Shown one piece after another: positions 55,076 to 64,000 of a stretch of DNA of 64,000 bases (position 1 is the stretch's first letter; each line of letters starts with the position of its first letter). Source of the stretch: Hondaea fermentalgiana (Eukaryota > Sar > Bigyra > Thraustochytrida > Thraustochytriidae); the NCBI GenBank assembly GCA_014084085.1, contig NPFB01000115.1, positions 148,438 to 212,437 on the forward strand, written 5' to 3'. The position numbers were made by a program, and so were the translations under genes. The notes below the pieces were generated by a model, which worked only from the letters and a program-made list of their open reading frames with translations, was not told where the DNA came from and made no database searches.

Positions 55076-56545
55076 CTAACCAGAGTCTGCAGGACGCAAA
55101 GGAGACTCGATGTCGCGCACAGCCTGCAAAATGTCACGCGCAACGGCCTCGTCCTTTTCCAGTGGACCTTCCCCATGAAAGTACATGCTCGCAATGTTTT
55201 TGTAGGCATCCAAGGACCCGAGACTAGCTGCGTGCTCATACGCCCGATACGCCTCGAGGTGATCGCGCGGGGTACCCAAGCCATTGTAATGCATCGCACC
55301 CGCATTGAGCGCTGCCTCGGCGTGACCTTCGACAGCGGCGCGCTCAAAGAATCGCAACGCGCGTTGATAGTCGACGCTCTCGTTGCCCATCAAGCTCCCC
55401 TCTTCTTGCATACACAACGATCCACAATAGAAGAGCGCCTCGGCGTCATTCTGTGCGACAGCCGCATCCAAGTACCCTTTGGCGGCCGAATACAAGTCGG
55501 GATCATCGCTTAGCATTTGTGCTGCGTAAAGCTGCGCTTGGGTGTGTCCCTGCCCTGCGGCGCGCGCAATAAAGTCCCAGCCGGACGCAATGTCGCCTCC
55601 CTCGAAAGCAGGATCAATACGAGCGTCCCCTTCGATCAAGTACTTGCCGAGCCAGAATTCTGCACTTTTGTCTTTGCACGTTTCGGCGGCAATGGTCATA
55701 AGTCGAAGCGTTTCAGAGCCATCAGGCTGCAAAAGCTCGGGGATACCGTCATAATAAAGATTGGCAAGATTGTACAGCGCGTCCGGATGTGGCGGATCCG
55801 CTTCGGCAGCCTCTTTGTAAAAAGCGAGAGCATCATGCGAGGTGATGTCCATTGCGCGCTCCATCGTGGTGCGATGCGACTCGTCTTGAAACCATGCGTT
55901 GCCGAGAATGACCATGGCGTCGGTGTTGCCTGCCCCTGCAGCCGTAAAGAGCCATCCAAGGCCTTCTCGACGCTTTTCGGCGGGTGACAATTGGTCTTCC
56001 TTTTTCTTTTTCCGGTTGAGATTACGGATGCGGACAATTTCGAGCTTGGTCTCCTGTGCGTTGCGCAAGCCGCCCGTAGGGATTCCGCGATGATCGAGCG
56101 TTGGGACCATTTCCTGCAAGACGTCGCTCTTCCCACCAGACTCTGTGGCCTCCTTCTTTTGCTGGGCCTCTTCGAGAGTGCTATCGGCAAGGAGCTTTTG
56201 GCCCAGCGCACGCTGCGCCTCGACGAGGCCTTTTTCTGCCGCCTCGCGCAGTTTTTTCTCAGCGGCGCGGGGTCTCGAGCTGCGAGCCATCAGGTCAGCG
56301 GCCTCCGCGAAGAGTTTCTCTGCGTCAGCGTCGCTGCTCCGAGCGCTGCTGCTACGACTGCTCAGGCCGCGGCGCCACGAGGACGTCGCGCTCGCGGCCG
56401 ACAGCTTTGCCCGTGTCACTCCCAAGAAAGGTCCCGAGGCCGAAGCTTCTGCCGCGAGTAGTCGCTGCTGCGGTTCGCCCAAACGCGCCCCCCGCGTCGC
56501 CGCCACGCCTGCACAGTGCAGCGTCGCCCGCGCCGCCCTCAACAT
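55076..56545 (-). CDS. Sel1-like repeat protein, predicted mitochondrial
   Basis: 489 residues, one exon, ATG at 56545. The first about 60 residues are rich in Ala, Arg and Ser (MLRAARATLHCAGVAATRGARLG), typical of a mitochondrial presequence. A basic, Lys-rich stretch is near 175-190. Sel1/TPR-like helical repeats fill the rest: ALYNLANLYYDGIPEL, SAEFWLGKYLIEG, AQLYAAQMLSDD, ALRFFERAAVEGHAEAALNAGAMHYNGLG, and AYRAYEHAASLGSLDAYKNIASMYFHGEG. Sel1 repeats are protein-protein scaffolds; mitochondrial members include COA7-type assembly factors. No catalytic motif is seen. The stop codon abuts the astacin relic on the other strand. Confidence 0.85.
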   Translation of the reverse strand: MLRAARATLHCAGVAATRGARLGEPQQRLLAAEASASGPFLGVTRAKLSAASATSSWRRGLSSRSSSARSSDADAEKLFAEAADLMARSSRPRAAEKKLREAAEKGLVEAQRALGQKLLADSTLEEAQQKKEATESGGKSDVLQEMVPTLDHRGIPTGGLRNAQETKLEIVRIRNLNRKKKKEDQLSPAEKRREGLGWLFTAAGAGNTDAMVILGNAWFQDESHRTTMERAMDITSHDALAFYKEAAEADPPHPDALYNLANLYYDGIPELLQPDGSETLRLMTIAAETCKDKSAEFWLGKYLIEGDARIDPAFEGGDIASGWDFIARAAGQGHTQAQLYAAQMLSDDPDLYSAAKGYLDAAVAQNDAEALFYCGSLCMQEEGSLMGNESVDYQRALRFFERAAVEGHAEAALNAGAMHYNGLGTPRDHLEAYRAYEHAASLGSLDAYKNIASMYFHGEGPLEKDEAVARDILQAVRDIESPLRPADSG

Positions 56546-57632
56546 CGTGGTTGTCTCGTTCTCGAACTACTTGTTGTTGGCGTGAGCGGCCAAGGCTCTT
56601 TCATGCTATGGCCATCGTGGTCTTATGCAAGCAGCAGCAGCAACAGCAGCAGCAGCACGCGAGCAGGACCTTACGCCCTCGAGGAGTTTACTTTGCGCAC
56701 TCCCCGCTTGGTCGCTTTTGCTCGCTTTGGGCTTCGCCTGCCCACGTCCGCGGCAGACTCAGTTGCGTCAAGACTCGTGGTGCGAGCAACACACACATAA
56801 GGCAGGCCTTTGCGATTGGTCGACAACGTCCAAAGACAGCCAAAGGCCGCGAAAAAAGCCAACACCTTGTTCGACGCACGACAAGTCCTCGAGTCATCTC
56901 AACCATGGCAAGGGAAAAGAGTCATAACCTAAATCTCTAGCGCTGGCTGACCGCCCTTTGGTGCCTTGCTTGGCTGCGAGAAGACGACAACCGTGTCAGC
57001 GTGCACCCATGCAGGGCTCTTTTACACTGCAGTCCTGATCTCGTTCAAGTCGGACGTGGCGACTCCTTGCCGCTTGCAGCTGAGTTCCGTCCTTCCGCGC
57101 GCCTCGGCGCAAGCACACAGATCATTCTACTAGCATGTCAACACTCACATCAACTTCAAGATGCAAGGCCTAGTATAGGTGTAGGTGTGGGCGCCCCTCG
57201 AGCAGAATCTCGCTCAAGCTGGGCGGGCGGGCGAGACTTTTACGTCCTTCGGACCTCGCGCACCGCGCCGCGTGCCGTCCGGGCCGGGAAAGACCCCGGG
57301 CTTGAGCAAGCGTCAAGGCGCTGGTGGCTGACCACGGGTTCAGGTCGCCCCGCGAGGTGCGTCTGCATGCATCGCCAGGGCCGACGGCGCACTTTGTGCA
57401 CGTGCGGAGGCACGGCACGCGCAAAGCTTTTCCTAGAATCTGGTCTGCCCGACTTGGAGGGGGAAGCAAGCTAGCTCGCGAGCAAGCGGTGCAGACAAAC
57501 CTGCAAGCACGCGACTGATATGAGTGAGCGGCCAAGCAAGCACGCAAGCAAAGAAACCAGCAAGGACGCGGTTGAGCGAAGCGAGCAGAGCGCACGTAGG
57601 AACGCGAGCTAGGTAAAGCAAGCGTGAGCGCG
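56546..57632. promoter_or_regulatory. Divergent Sel1 / cytochrome b561 upstream region
   Basis: 1.1 kb between divergent ATGs. A CAG run lies at about 56623-56658. Short GCAAGC/CGAGC units occur near 57530-57600. No other gene was recognised on either strand. Confidence 0.45.
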
Positions 57633-58313
57633 ATGACCGCGACGACCGCGATGCCGCGCGAGCTTGCGGAGGCAGCAATCGAGGCGGACCCGGAGACTAT
57701 GGATATCGTGCGTCTTGTGCATGGAGCCCTCATGCTCGAGTCGTTTGCGCTGCTCGTACCACTTTTGATCTCATATGGATTCCGCAAGGTGAGGTCTTCG
57801 TATATTGGCGCCTCAAGCGCAGTAACATCGACGTCGAGCCTACCCATGCAACAAGAGAGCTTACTCGTCAACCCTCTGGAGAGTGTATTCTTCTTTCGCC
57901 ATGTGGTGATTGCCTATGTCGCCTTTGCTTCGCAGATTGCCGGCATCATTCTCATTGTCCTCTTTAAATCGGAGCACCTTGACTCCACGCACGCCAAGGT
58001 TGGCGTTGCGGTTATGGGCGTTGTAGTACTGCAAATGGTGCTTGGCATTTTCCGTCCCAACAAGTTTACACGCCCCGCGTGGTGGATTTTTCTTCATCGT
58101 CGCTTGCTCCCCATGCTGGTATTCTTAGGCGGACTAGCGGCCATTGCGCTAGGAATGCTCGAGAAGAGCAAGTTGGATGGACAGTCAACCGAATCACTTT
58201 CTGATTTTGGGAGCTATGAGTGGCTTGTGGTTATCCTTGCCTCCACCATTGGTCTACTCTATGTTGTCGCAAGCTTTGCAAATAACAAGCTTCGCAAGAT
58301 TCCCGACTTTTGA
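57633..58313 (+). CDS. Cytochrome b561 domain membrane protein
   Basis: 226 residues from the ATG at 57633; a GTG 9 bases upstream opens the frame. Six hydrophobic helices fit the b561 core (LMLESFALLVPLLISY, VVIAYVAFASQIAGIILIVL, VGVAVMGVVVLQMVLGIF, LLPMLVFLGGLAAIALG and WLVVILASTIGLLYVVASF are clear). Four histidines sit where the two b-type hemes are bound: His30 (VHGALM), His90 (FRHVV), His120 (DSTHAKVG) and His155 (FLHRR). Such proteins move electrons across membranes, often using ascorbate and reducing ferric iron. No DOMON domain or signal peptide precedes the core, so this is the stand-alone form. A polar loop lies between helices 1 and 2 (about 52-85). Confidence 0.86.
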   Translation: MTATTAMPRELAEAAIEADPETMDIVRLVHGALMLESFALLVPLLISYGFRKVRSSYIGASSAVTSTSSLPMQQESLLVNPLESVFFFRHVVIAYVAFASQIAGIILIVLFKSEHLDSTHAKVGVAVMGVVVLQMVLGIFRPNKFTRPAWWIFLHRRLLPMLVFLGGLAAIALGMLEKSKLDGQSTESLSDFGSYEWLVVILASTIGLLYVVASFANNKLRKIPDF

Positions 58314-59895
58314 GAACAGAATTGGGCCTGCTGGCTCTTGTCGACATGATCCTTGAAAGCGTATATACATTTTTTGTCTTTGTTTGATTGTCTCCTTGCG
58401 TCTTGTGAAGAAGAAGAAGAAGAAGAAGACAATGGAAGTGGAGACTATACGACAAGCAAACGTTCGGTCAATGACGAACATCTTATCCTTCGGTTTGTTT
58501 TTATTTCAATCTGGACAGAGACTGGAAATGCAAAATAACAACTTCATGTGCGCACTGCACAGCATAGCTTCGTAGTATCACGGGCCACAAATCTACCAGC
58601 GTGCATGTGATAACTCTTGAAAGCTACTATTTTAAAACTAAAGTACTCTTGTGATCGCGTTGAGTATTCATCAGACAAATATACAAGAGTGCAAGTGTTT
58701 GTATTGACGACTATCTATCCATCATCGACCGAGACAGGACCTGTTAGCCGGCTGGTTCCGCACGCACAGACAAGCTCTGCCATGGAAGCTAGTCCTTTAC
58801 AACTGAGCACCTTGCTTCAGACAAAGTATATGAGGTCCACGTCGAAGCACAGACCTGTTGATTGTTGTGGCGCTCGTCCGCTCGCTCGCTCGCTCGACAC
58901 GAATGTCTTTGGAAGTAGTTGGAAAGCAAGACCAAGCCTTCCCCTCGTGCTGGAAAGACTTGCGACAACGTCATTGTGATGTCGCACAAGCGCCTGATGA
59001 TCCAGGCTGCAGTGCAAAATCAAGACCAGACGCTTGACAACCGCCATTCGCGTCGTCTCCCTGCCGTGCCCTGCCATCGCACGCATCGTGCAGGACTCGA
59101 CTTCGTTAGCTTTTCAATCGACGACATCTGCGTGCATAAAAGTCTAGCATTCGTCAAGATTCTGCCAGGCGTGCGAGGACGGCCAGAGCCTTTGTGCAGA
59201 GCATGGTCTTTCGTTTTCTGAGGACGGTGGTTGGGCAGCAAAGTGCTCACCCAGCCAGCATAACTACAACAGCAAAGCCGAAACCAGCCTCGAGAAAACA
59301 ACCACCAAGGACCTCTTGCGTGCGCTCCGGGAGGGCTGCCGGGCGTGTGCGCGGCATCGCGGGGCGCGCCCCTCGACCTGGCGCCCGCGGTGCGAGCTCA
59401 CTGGTGCGCGGCGGCTTTGCAGGGGCGTCGTTCTCGCGCGTCAAAGTTGGCCAACGAAGAGGCGGCTTCAGCGGCAGCGGCAGGCGACAGCGGCTAGGCG
59501 AGCGCAAGGTAAACGTACGGTTTGTTCGCGGTCAGGACTTGACGGCCAAGGTGGGCGGACAGCGGTGGCAGGTATTCGTTGTCGAGAAGATCGTTGTACA
59601 ACGCGAGGAAGCGATCGTGCGCGTGGCCTTCGATTTGCGTCTACGCGAGCGCGAGAATCCCGCGAATCACGCTCCACCTTGTCAAGCGAATATTGCGCTG
59701 GATTTGCAGCAACTTCTTGCCTAGAGGGCAGCAAAGCATCGCGTTTCCTCCCGCGTCGCAGAAACTCGCTTCGCTATTCGCGTCTGTGCGGCCGTCGTGA
59801 GCCCGCTCGCCGAAGCGATCGACCTTGCCGTTGTAGGAGAGCCACGAATCTCTGTTGTGCGCAGCGAGCGCTCCGAACTACTCGGGCGCGCGACG
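58314..59895. other. Region between b561 and the PWWP/PHD gene, with an upstream open frame
   Basis: Contains a GAA run (about 58408-58427) and mixed sequence. At 59203 an ATG opens an Arg/Gly-rich frame that runs to a TAG at 59722-59724; the PWWP/PHD coding frame continues in the same phase beyond it. A possible intron (GT at 59509, AG ending 59724) is 216 bp, a multiple of three, and would remove the stop. Otherwise no gene was recognised. Confidence 0.45.
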
Positions 59896-62868
59896 ATGGT
59901 GGTCGAAAACAAGGCGTACCGTGAGAGCGCCGATGGGACGCGCTACCCAATGTTCTTTCGGGGCGCAGCGCTTCGGCAGCCTGCTCCGTCAGCGAAGAAA
60001 GAAGAACAACAGGATTCTGCCAGCGTCTCGGAATCGGCTGAAGAAGGCGGTACACCATCGCGTCCGCGGCGCAATCGCGCAAGACCACAAAACTTTATCA
60101 ATTACAGACAGGAAAACGAAGCAGGCATGCCAGGAAACCCGATGGAGCCGCTTTCGCCGGAAGACTCGGAGGATCCCTACGAGGACCTCGTGTTCTGGAC
60201 CAAGTGCTATAACCACCCGTACTGGCCATCGATTAAGTGCTCTGAAGAAGAGATTCGCGTATTGAAGGAGAACGACGGGGTCGATTTTGAAAAGGAGAGC
60301 ATCAAAGCGGGCGGCGCGGAAGTGACTGCTGTTCTTTTCCTCGGTAGCAACTCAAAAGGCATTGTGAAAAGTGCAGAAATGCTTCCGTATTCGGAGAACT
60401 TTGACGTGCACTCGCGCAAAAAGTCCAGTCTTCAGTTCCGCCTGGGGCTTGAAAAAGCCGACGAGCTTGTGCTGCAAAAGCGCGCAGCGCGCAAGAACGA
60501 GACGACCTGCAATGTGTGCAACAAAGAGGTGGCAGACGCGCCGCCGTCAGATGATGCACTCATGGAGGTGGAAACGCCTCCGCCGCAGGCGGGTACAGAT
60601 AACCGAATGACCTGCGCAAGATGTCTGACTCCGGCGCACGCCAAGTGCGTGGAAAAGGCTGGGTCCTTGGCGAACCCTTTTGGCAACGACTTGGATCCTG
60701 TTTGGTTTTGCGCACTTTGTACGCGGCAAGCACCCACAACGGTGCGATCTCGCACGGACCAGGAGGCCCGCGCTTTGAAGCGTGCACACAAACGAAAGTC
60801 GCAGCGCTCATCGGATGCGCCGCGCAGGACCCGGGCAACGACGCCACCGCCCGCAAGCGCAGAGCGTCGCAACGGCAATGGCGTGGCGCTTGAGCTTTTG
60901 GGCGGAGCGGGCCGCGGCGGTGGTGGCAGTAGCAGCAGTGTAAGGGGTTCGGCCAACAATACACCAAGGTCTACGGGTGGAGCGCGCGATTTGATGAGCA
61001 GCAACGCGAATGGCGGCACAGCTTCGGGGTCAGCGTTGAAGCGCAAAGATGCCACGAATCAAGATGCGCACGAAGACTCGTGCTTTATATGCGGAGACGG
61101 CGGTGTGCTGCTCATGTGCGACTTTCCGAGTTGTCCCAAGTCGTACCACAAGTACTGTCTGCGCGGACTCGAGGGTCACGACGAGGAGGACGAAGACGAA
61201 GATGCTCCGGAAAAAACGTGGCACTGCCCGTGGCACACGTGTGCCGTGTGCGCTGTGGGCGAGCATCAGGCGACGCAGCAACACCATTTGCAAAAAAACA
61301 CAGCGTCTAGCTCCAGTGCCAGCAGCACGAGCAGCGTGGGCAGCGCCAACGGGTCTGGAACGCACAATCTGGGGCGAAAGCGCACGGCGCTGCCGCCTCC
61401 GCCAGCGCTAGGCTCCATCAAGGTACCGACGATCATGGAGAAGGACTCGAGCAACTCGAGCGCGCTGCCTGCGCGACTTGAACGAACAGGCTCGGACATT
61501 GTAGAGGGCTTTGTGCGCTGCGCATCGTGTCCGACAAGTCTGTGCACCAAGCATATGCGCGCCCCTCGGCCCGTGTTTGATGGCAAGAAACACGGCGTGC
61601 CGCGGGCGATCTCACGACCTGCGAAGCGCGGATACTTCAAGTGCGTCCACTGCGTTGGCGGGGCAAGTGACGGGGCCACCTCGTCGCATGTCCCTTCGCC
61701 GTTGGTCCAGTTGGCGCAACTCTTGCATCGTGTCTGGTCCCGCGCGGTGAATTCTCACGATCGCATTTGCAAAATCTTCCTTGAGGAGATGGACGTGACG
61801 CACGTGCCTCAGGCGGGTCGTCGCGTGCTCAATGAGGCCATCGCTCGGGGTGGCGTGCGCACCATGCTGGATGTGCGCGACAAGGTGTGGCGGCTTGAGT
61901 ACCGTGACTGGGCCTCTTTCAATACAGACGTGAACACCATTTCGGGTCTCGTTCGGACCGTGTATGGGGGCTCGAGCCCGCTCATCAAGGAGACGGCCAG
62001 GACGCTGCCCTTGTTGGTGACGCAGGCGCACGCCGCAGTCGCGCGACAAGTGAGCGAGGCTGAAGAGCGCATCGCGGAGCTGCAGGAGATCCCAGGCCCG
62101 GCCTTTGATAACAAATCGTTTGCGACGGGCGGCTTGTTTCCCAGTGTGGTAATGGCTGGCCAGCAGAGCGGCCAGGCGCGGGCAGTGGGAAAGCGACGGA
62201 GCATTGACGAATGGGAGCGATACCTCGAAAATTCGAGCTTTGCCGCGTCCAAGGAGCTGCGGGACCCCGGAGCGCGTCCCGCGCGCGAAGAGGCTCATGG
62301 CATTGCAGCAGCGCTCTTGGCGGCGGCGCAATCGCACAGTGGGTTCAACGATCACCTGCCGCCTTCGCGGCAAACCTTGGATGAGATGCTGGAGAACCAG
62401 AGCATGGTGTTGCGTTCGGCTTTGCGTGGAACTGCGATGCTGAGAGATGCTGTGTCTCGTACGCTGGAAGGCTTTGCCTCGACCGAGCTTTCATCGGATG
62501 GAATTGTGACGTTGGGCGAGATGCGACTCGCGGCCGAGTACCGGATGGTGAATCGTAACCTTCGTGCCAAGAATGCGAATCTCACGACTATGCTGAGCAT
62601 TGAACGCACAGCTCGTGAGCAGCTCGAGAAGCGGGTGCAAGAGCTTGAGGCCCAGCTTGGTCAGTCGACGACGGGAACGCTCAAGCGCCCTGCTCTTGAG
62701 GTCGCGATCGGCAATGACGATGGCGACAACAAGGCGAACGAGGATGTTTCGATTGAGCAAAAGGACAACAATGCCGAAGGCGAAGGTGAGATCCAGCAGG
62801 CTCAAGGCAGGCAGCAGCGCCGTCTTCGTAATTCGCCTGCTGCCAAGAAGGCGCGTGTGAGTGCTTAG
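59896..62868 (+). CDS. PWWP- and PHD-finger chromatin protein
   Basis: 990 residues from the ATG at 59896; the frame is open upstream to a TAG at 59722-59724, so a longer spliced form is possible. A PWWP-like module (about 95-180) has LVFWTKCYNHPYWPSIKC and later AVLFLGSNSKGIV. The first PHD finger (about 204-275) reads CNVC...CARC...HAKC...WFCALC. A second PHD (about 393-450) reads CFICGDGGVLLMCDFPSCPKSYHKYC and WHCPWHTC, followed by another Cys/His cluster (FVRCASCPTSLCTKH and FKCVHC). The second finger plus the distal cluster resembles the PHD/C5HCH arrangement of NSD proteins, but no SET domain is seen. A helical, coiled-coil C-terminus (about 880-940) ends in a basic tail (PAAKKARVSA). 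It likely reads histone lysine methylation; the complex is unknown. Confidence 0.88.
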   Translation: MVVENKAYRESADGTRYPMFFRGAALRQPAPSAKKEEQQDSASVSESAEEGGTPSRPRRNRARPQNFINYRQENEAGMPGNPMEPLSPEDSEDPYEDLVFWTKCYNHPYWPSIKCSEEEIRVLKENDGVDFEKESIKAGGAEVTAVLFLGSNSKGIVKSAEMLPYSENFDVHSRKKSSLQFRLGLEKADELVLQKRAARKNETTCNVCNKEVADAPPSDDALMEVETPPPQAGTDNRMTCARCLTPAHAKCVEKAGSLANPFGNDLDPVWFCALCTRQAPTTVRSRTDQEARALKRAHKRKSQRSSDAPRRTRATTPPPASAERRNGNGVALELLGGAGRGGGGSSSSVRGSANNTPRSTGGARDLMSSNANGGTASGSALKRKDATNQDAHEDSCFICGDGGVLLMCDFPSCPKSYHKYCLRGLEGHDEEDEDEDAPEKTWHCPWHTCAVCAVGEHQATQQHHLQKNTASSSSASSTSSVGSANGSGTHNLGRKRTALPPPPALGSIKVPTIMEKDSSNSSALPARLERTGSDIVEGFVRCASCPTSLCTKHMRAPRPVFDGKKHGVPRAISRPAKRGYFKCVHCVGGASDGATSSHVPSPLVQLAQLLHRVWSRAVNSHDRICKIFLEEMDVTHVPQAGRRVLNEAIARGGVRTMLDVRDKVWRLEYRDWASFNTDVNTISGLVRTVYGGSSPLIKETARTLPLLVTQAHAAVARQVSEAEERIAELQEIPGPAFDNKSFATGGLFPSVVMAGQQSGQARAVGKRRSIDEWERYLENSSFAASKELRDPGARPAREEAHGIAAALLAAAQSHSGFNDHLPPSRQTLDEMLENQSMVLRSALRGTAMLRDAVSRTLEGFASTELSSDGIVTLGEMRLAAEYRMVNRNLRAKNANLTTMLSIERTAREQLEKRVQELEAQLGQSTTGTLKRPALEVAIGNDDGDNKANEDVSIEQKDNNAEGEGEIQQAQGRQQRRLRNSPAAKKARVSA

Positions 62869-63473
62869 ATGTGATCACTGCGTTGCCACCACTCGAAAAG
62901 CCGATAGACCAGTATAAAACTACAGAAGAAGTTTGCACGGAGACGAATAATCATGTGATGAGATTTGGATTTTTGTTTGTTTGTTTGCTTGCTTGCTTGC
63001 TTGCTCGTGCGTCTGCTTGTCCGTATGTATGTATTCTGTCGATTTGCAGAGACAGCAGCAATCAAGGTCTTTGTAATCAATTCATTCGTTTGCCAATCGA
63101 CGAAGCAACCGAGTTGCTGTTGGTTGCTCACAGTCATGAAAGAATATTCACACAGAAAGGTTCGCGCAAAAAGGTGGAAAAAGGAAAGGAGGCATTGAAG
63201 ACAGGGTCTGTAGTTCCGCAGAGGTCAAAAGCTATACGACGGTCAGCATCCGTGATGCCGACAGAGCTCAAAGCGGAAATTTTCTAGTTCCGAGATTTGC
63301 TATCGATACAAATCCCGTAGAAATGGTTGTTCAACTGTTGCCGCTGAGGTGCAAATCGAGAAAACACTGATAGGTAGGTAGGTAATAACACACAAGATCT
63401 ACTTGTTCTAGGCCTAGCTCTTAGCGTTTGTATAATTGATCAAAATTTGTCTATAGTAATATCAGGGTATCAG
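62869..63473. other. Convergent 3' region between PWWP/PHD and DUSP genes
   Basis: 605 bp between convergent stop codons, AT-richer than the genes. It holds a TTGC/TTTG array (about 62975-63005) and a TAGGCCTA palindrome (63409-63416). No gene was recognised. Confidence 0.5.
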
Positions 63474-63995
63474 TCAAGGGGGGGATCCACCAGGGATGCG
63501 CTTGGTCTTGCTCTGGCGACGCTGGCTGTTTTGCCATTTCTCGGAAAGCTCGGTAAGCTGCTCGATGTAATCGGGATGAATATTGACGCCATCACGCTGT
63601 CGCCTGACAACCCTCATCGCGCTCTCGAGGTCATAATTCCAATATTTCATGAGGTAGAGCACAGCAACGGTGGGGCCGCGGTTGACGCCAGATGTGCAGT
63701 GGACGAGCACGCGACCGGTCTTGACACCTTCTGCAAGAAAGTCTTGAACTTTGTCAAAGAACTCTTCGAGGTCCGAGGAGCCGTCATCTTTCAGAGGCTC
63801 AAGCATGAACTCAATCTTGCTTTCCGGGTTGGGATACCGCGAGCTTTCCTCGACGCAGAGAATGTGGGTGAATTTGCGCGGGTTGCCCATCTTGGCGGCC
63901 ATGCCGTCGAGGCGGTTGCCCACAAAGAGGTGGCCCTGCACCACCTGCGAGGGGTTCTGGCCCATGCCATCCTTGGCCGAGGACGAGTTGCCCAT
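63474..63995 (-). CDS. Dual-specificity phosphatase, probable N-myristoylation
   Basis: 173 residues, one exon, ATG at 63995, five bases from the window edge. The DUSP core has VHCTSGVNRGPTVAVLYLMKYW: Cys100 and Arg106 form the C-x5-R phosphate loop. The residue after Arg is Gly where active enzymes usually have Ser or Thr. Asp residues at 70-71 (LKDDGSSD) are candidates for the general acid. The N-terminus MGNSSSAKD fits a myristoylation signal (Gly2, Ser6), so membrane targeting is likely. Length and layout match small atypical DUSPs. Substrates cannot be told from sequence. The gene is complete in the window, but its promoter is outside. Confidence 0.88.
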   Translation of the reverse strand: MGNSSSAKDGMGQNPSQVVQGHLFVGNRLDGMAAKMGNPRKFTHILCVEESSRYPNPESKIEFMLEPLKDDGSSDLEEFFDKVQDFLAEGVKTGRVLVHCTSGVNRGPTVAVLYLMKYWNYDLESAMRVVRRQRDGVNIHPDYIEQLTELSEKWQNSQRRQSKTKRIPGGSPP

Positions 63996-64000
63996 CTTGT

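Overview
The window is nuclear DNA from a GC-rich, intron-poor, gene-dense unicellular eukaryote. Most genes are single long open frames. Three introns can be placed with confidence, in the TMEM138, SEC11 and eS8 genes; all start GTAAGT and are 148-443 bp long. A conserved ciliary gene (TMEM138), a five-TOG XMAP215 protein and a CM1-type gamma-tubulin-complex receptor point to a flagellated stage. Together with an ABCD peroxisomal transporter, a calcium-regulated kinase and a broken secreted astacin with a Thr/Pro linker, this fits a stramenopile protist such as a thraustochytrid. That placement is inference; no rRNA or other phylogenetic marker is present to confirm it. Four runs of exactly 100 N (15140-15239, 25478-25577, 40717-40816, 52987-53086) are scaffold gaps of unknown true length, and three of them abut tandem repeats.

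Layout. 1-1621: repeat-rich, no gene. 1622-9400: PP2C phosphatase (+), TMEM138 (+, two exons), and a hypothetical acidic protein (-) that meets TMEM138 tail to tail with 17 bp between stops. 9416-16155: calcium-regulated kinase (+), ABCD half transporter (-), SEC11 signal peptidase (-, two exons), membrane-anchored gamma-glutamylcyclotransferase-like protein (+). 16336-33122: a minus-strand block of XMAP215/CKAP5, an R-SNARE, XRN2/RAT1 and the CM1 coiled-coil protein. 34261-38371: ribosomal protein eS8 (+, two exons) and a PIAS/Siz SUMO ligase (+). 38372-43527: 5.1 kb without a recognisable gene, including a gap and a 91-nt homopurine tract. 43528-53293: ARM-repeat/double-BTB protein (+), ALG3 (-), four-CBS protein (-), a 2-oxoglutarate dioxygenase of possible TET/JBP type (+), and a gap-interrupted kinase-like gene (+). 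53811-55075: a decayed astacin metalloprotease. 55076-64000: Sel1-repeat protein (-), cytochrome b561 (+), PWWP/PHD chromatin reader (+), dual-specificity phosphatase (-).

The genes are housekeeping and regulatory and do not form an operon or an obvious island. Functional themes are microtubule/cilium (TMEM138, XMAP215, CM1 protein), secretion and glycosylation (SEC11, R-SNARE, ALG3), chromatin and SUMO (PWWP/PHD, 2OG oxygenase, PIAS), and signalling (PP2C, calcium-regulated kinase, CBS protein, DUSP). The most unusual non-coding signals are pentanucleotide arrays in many intergenic regions and a recurrent palindrome TAGGCCTA, clustered between the CM1 and eS8 genes. Several long open frames begin only at GTG or TTG codons; for those genes the first in-frame ATG was used as the start.
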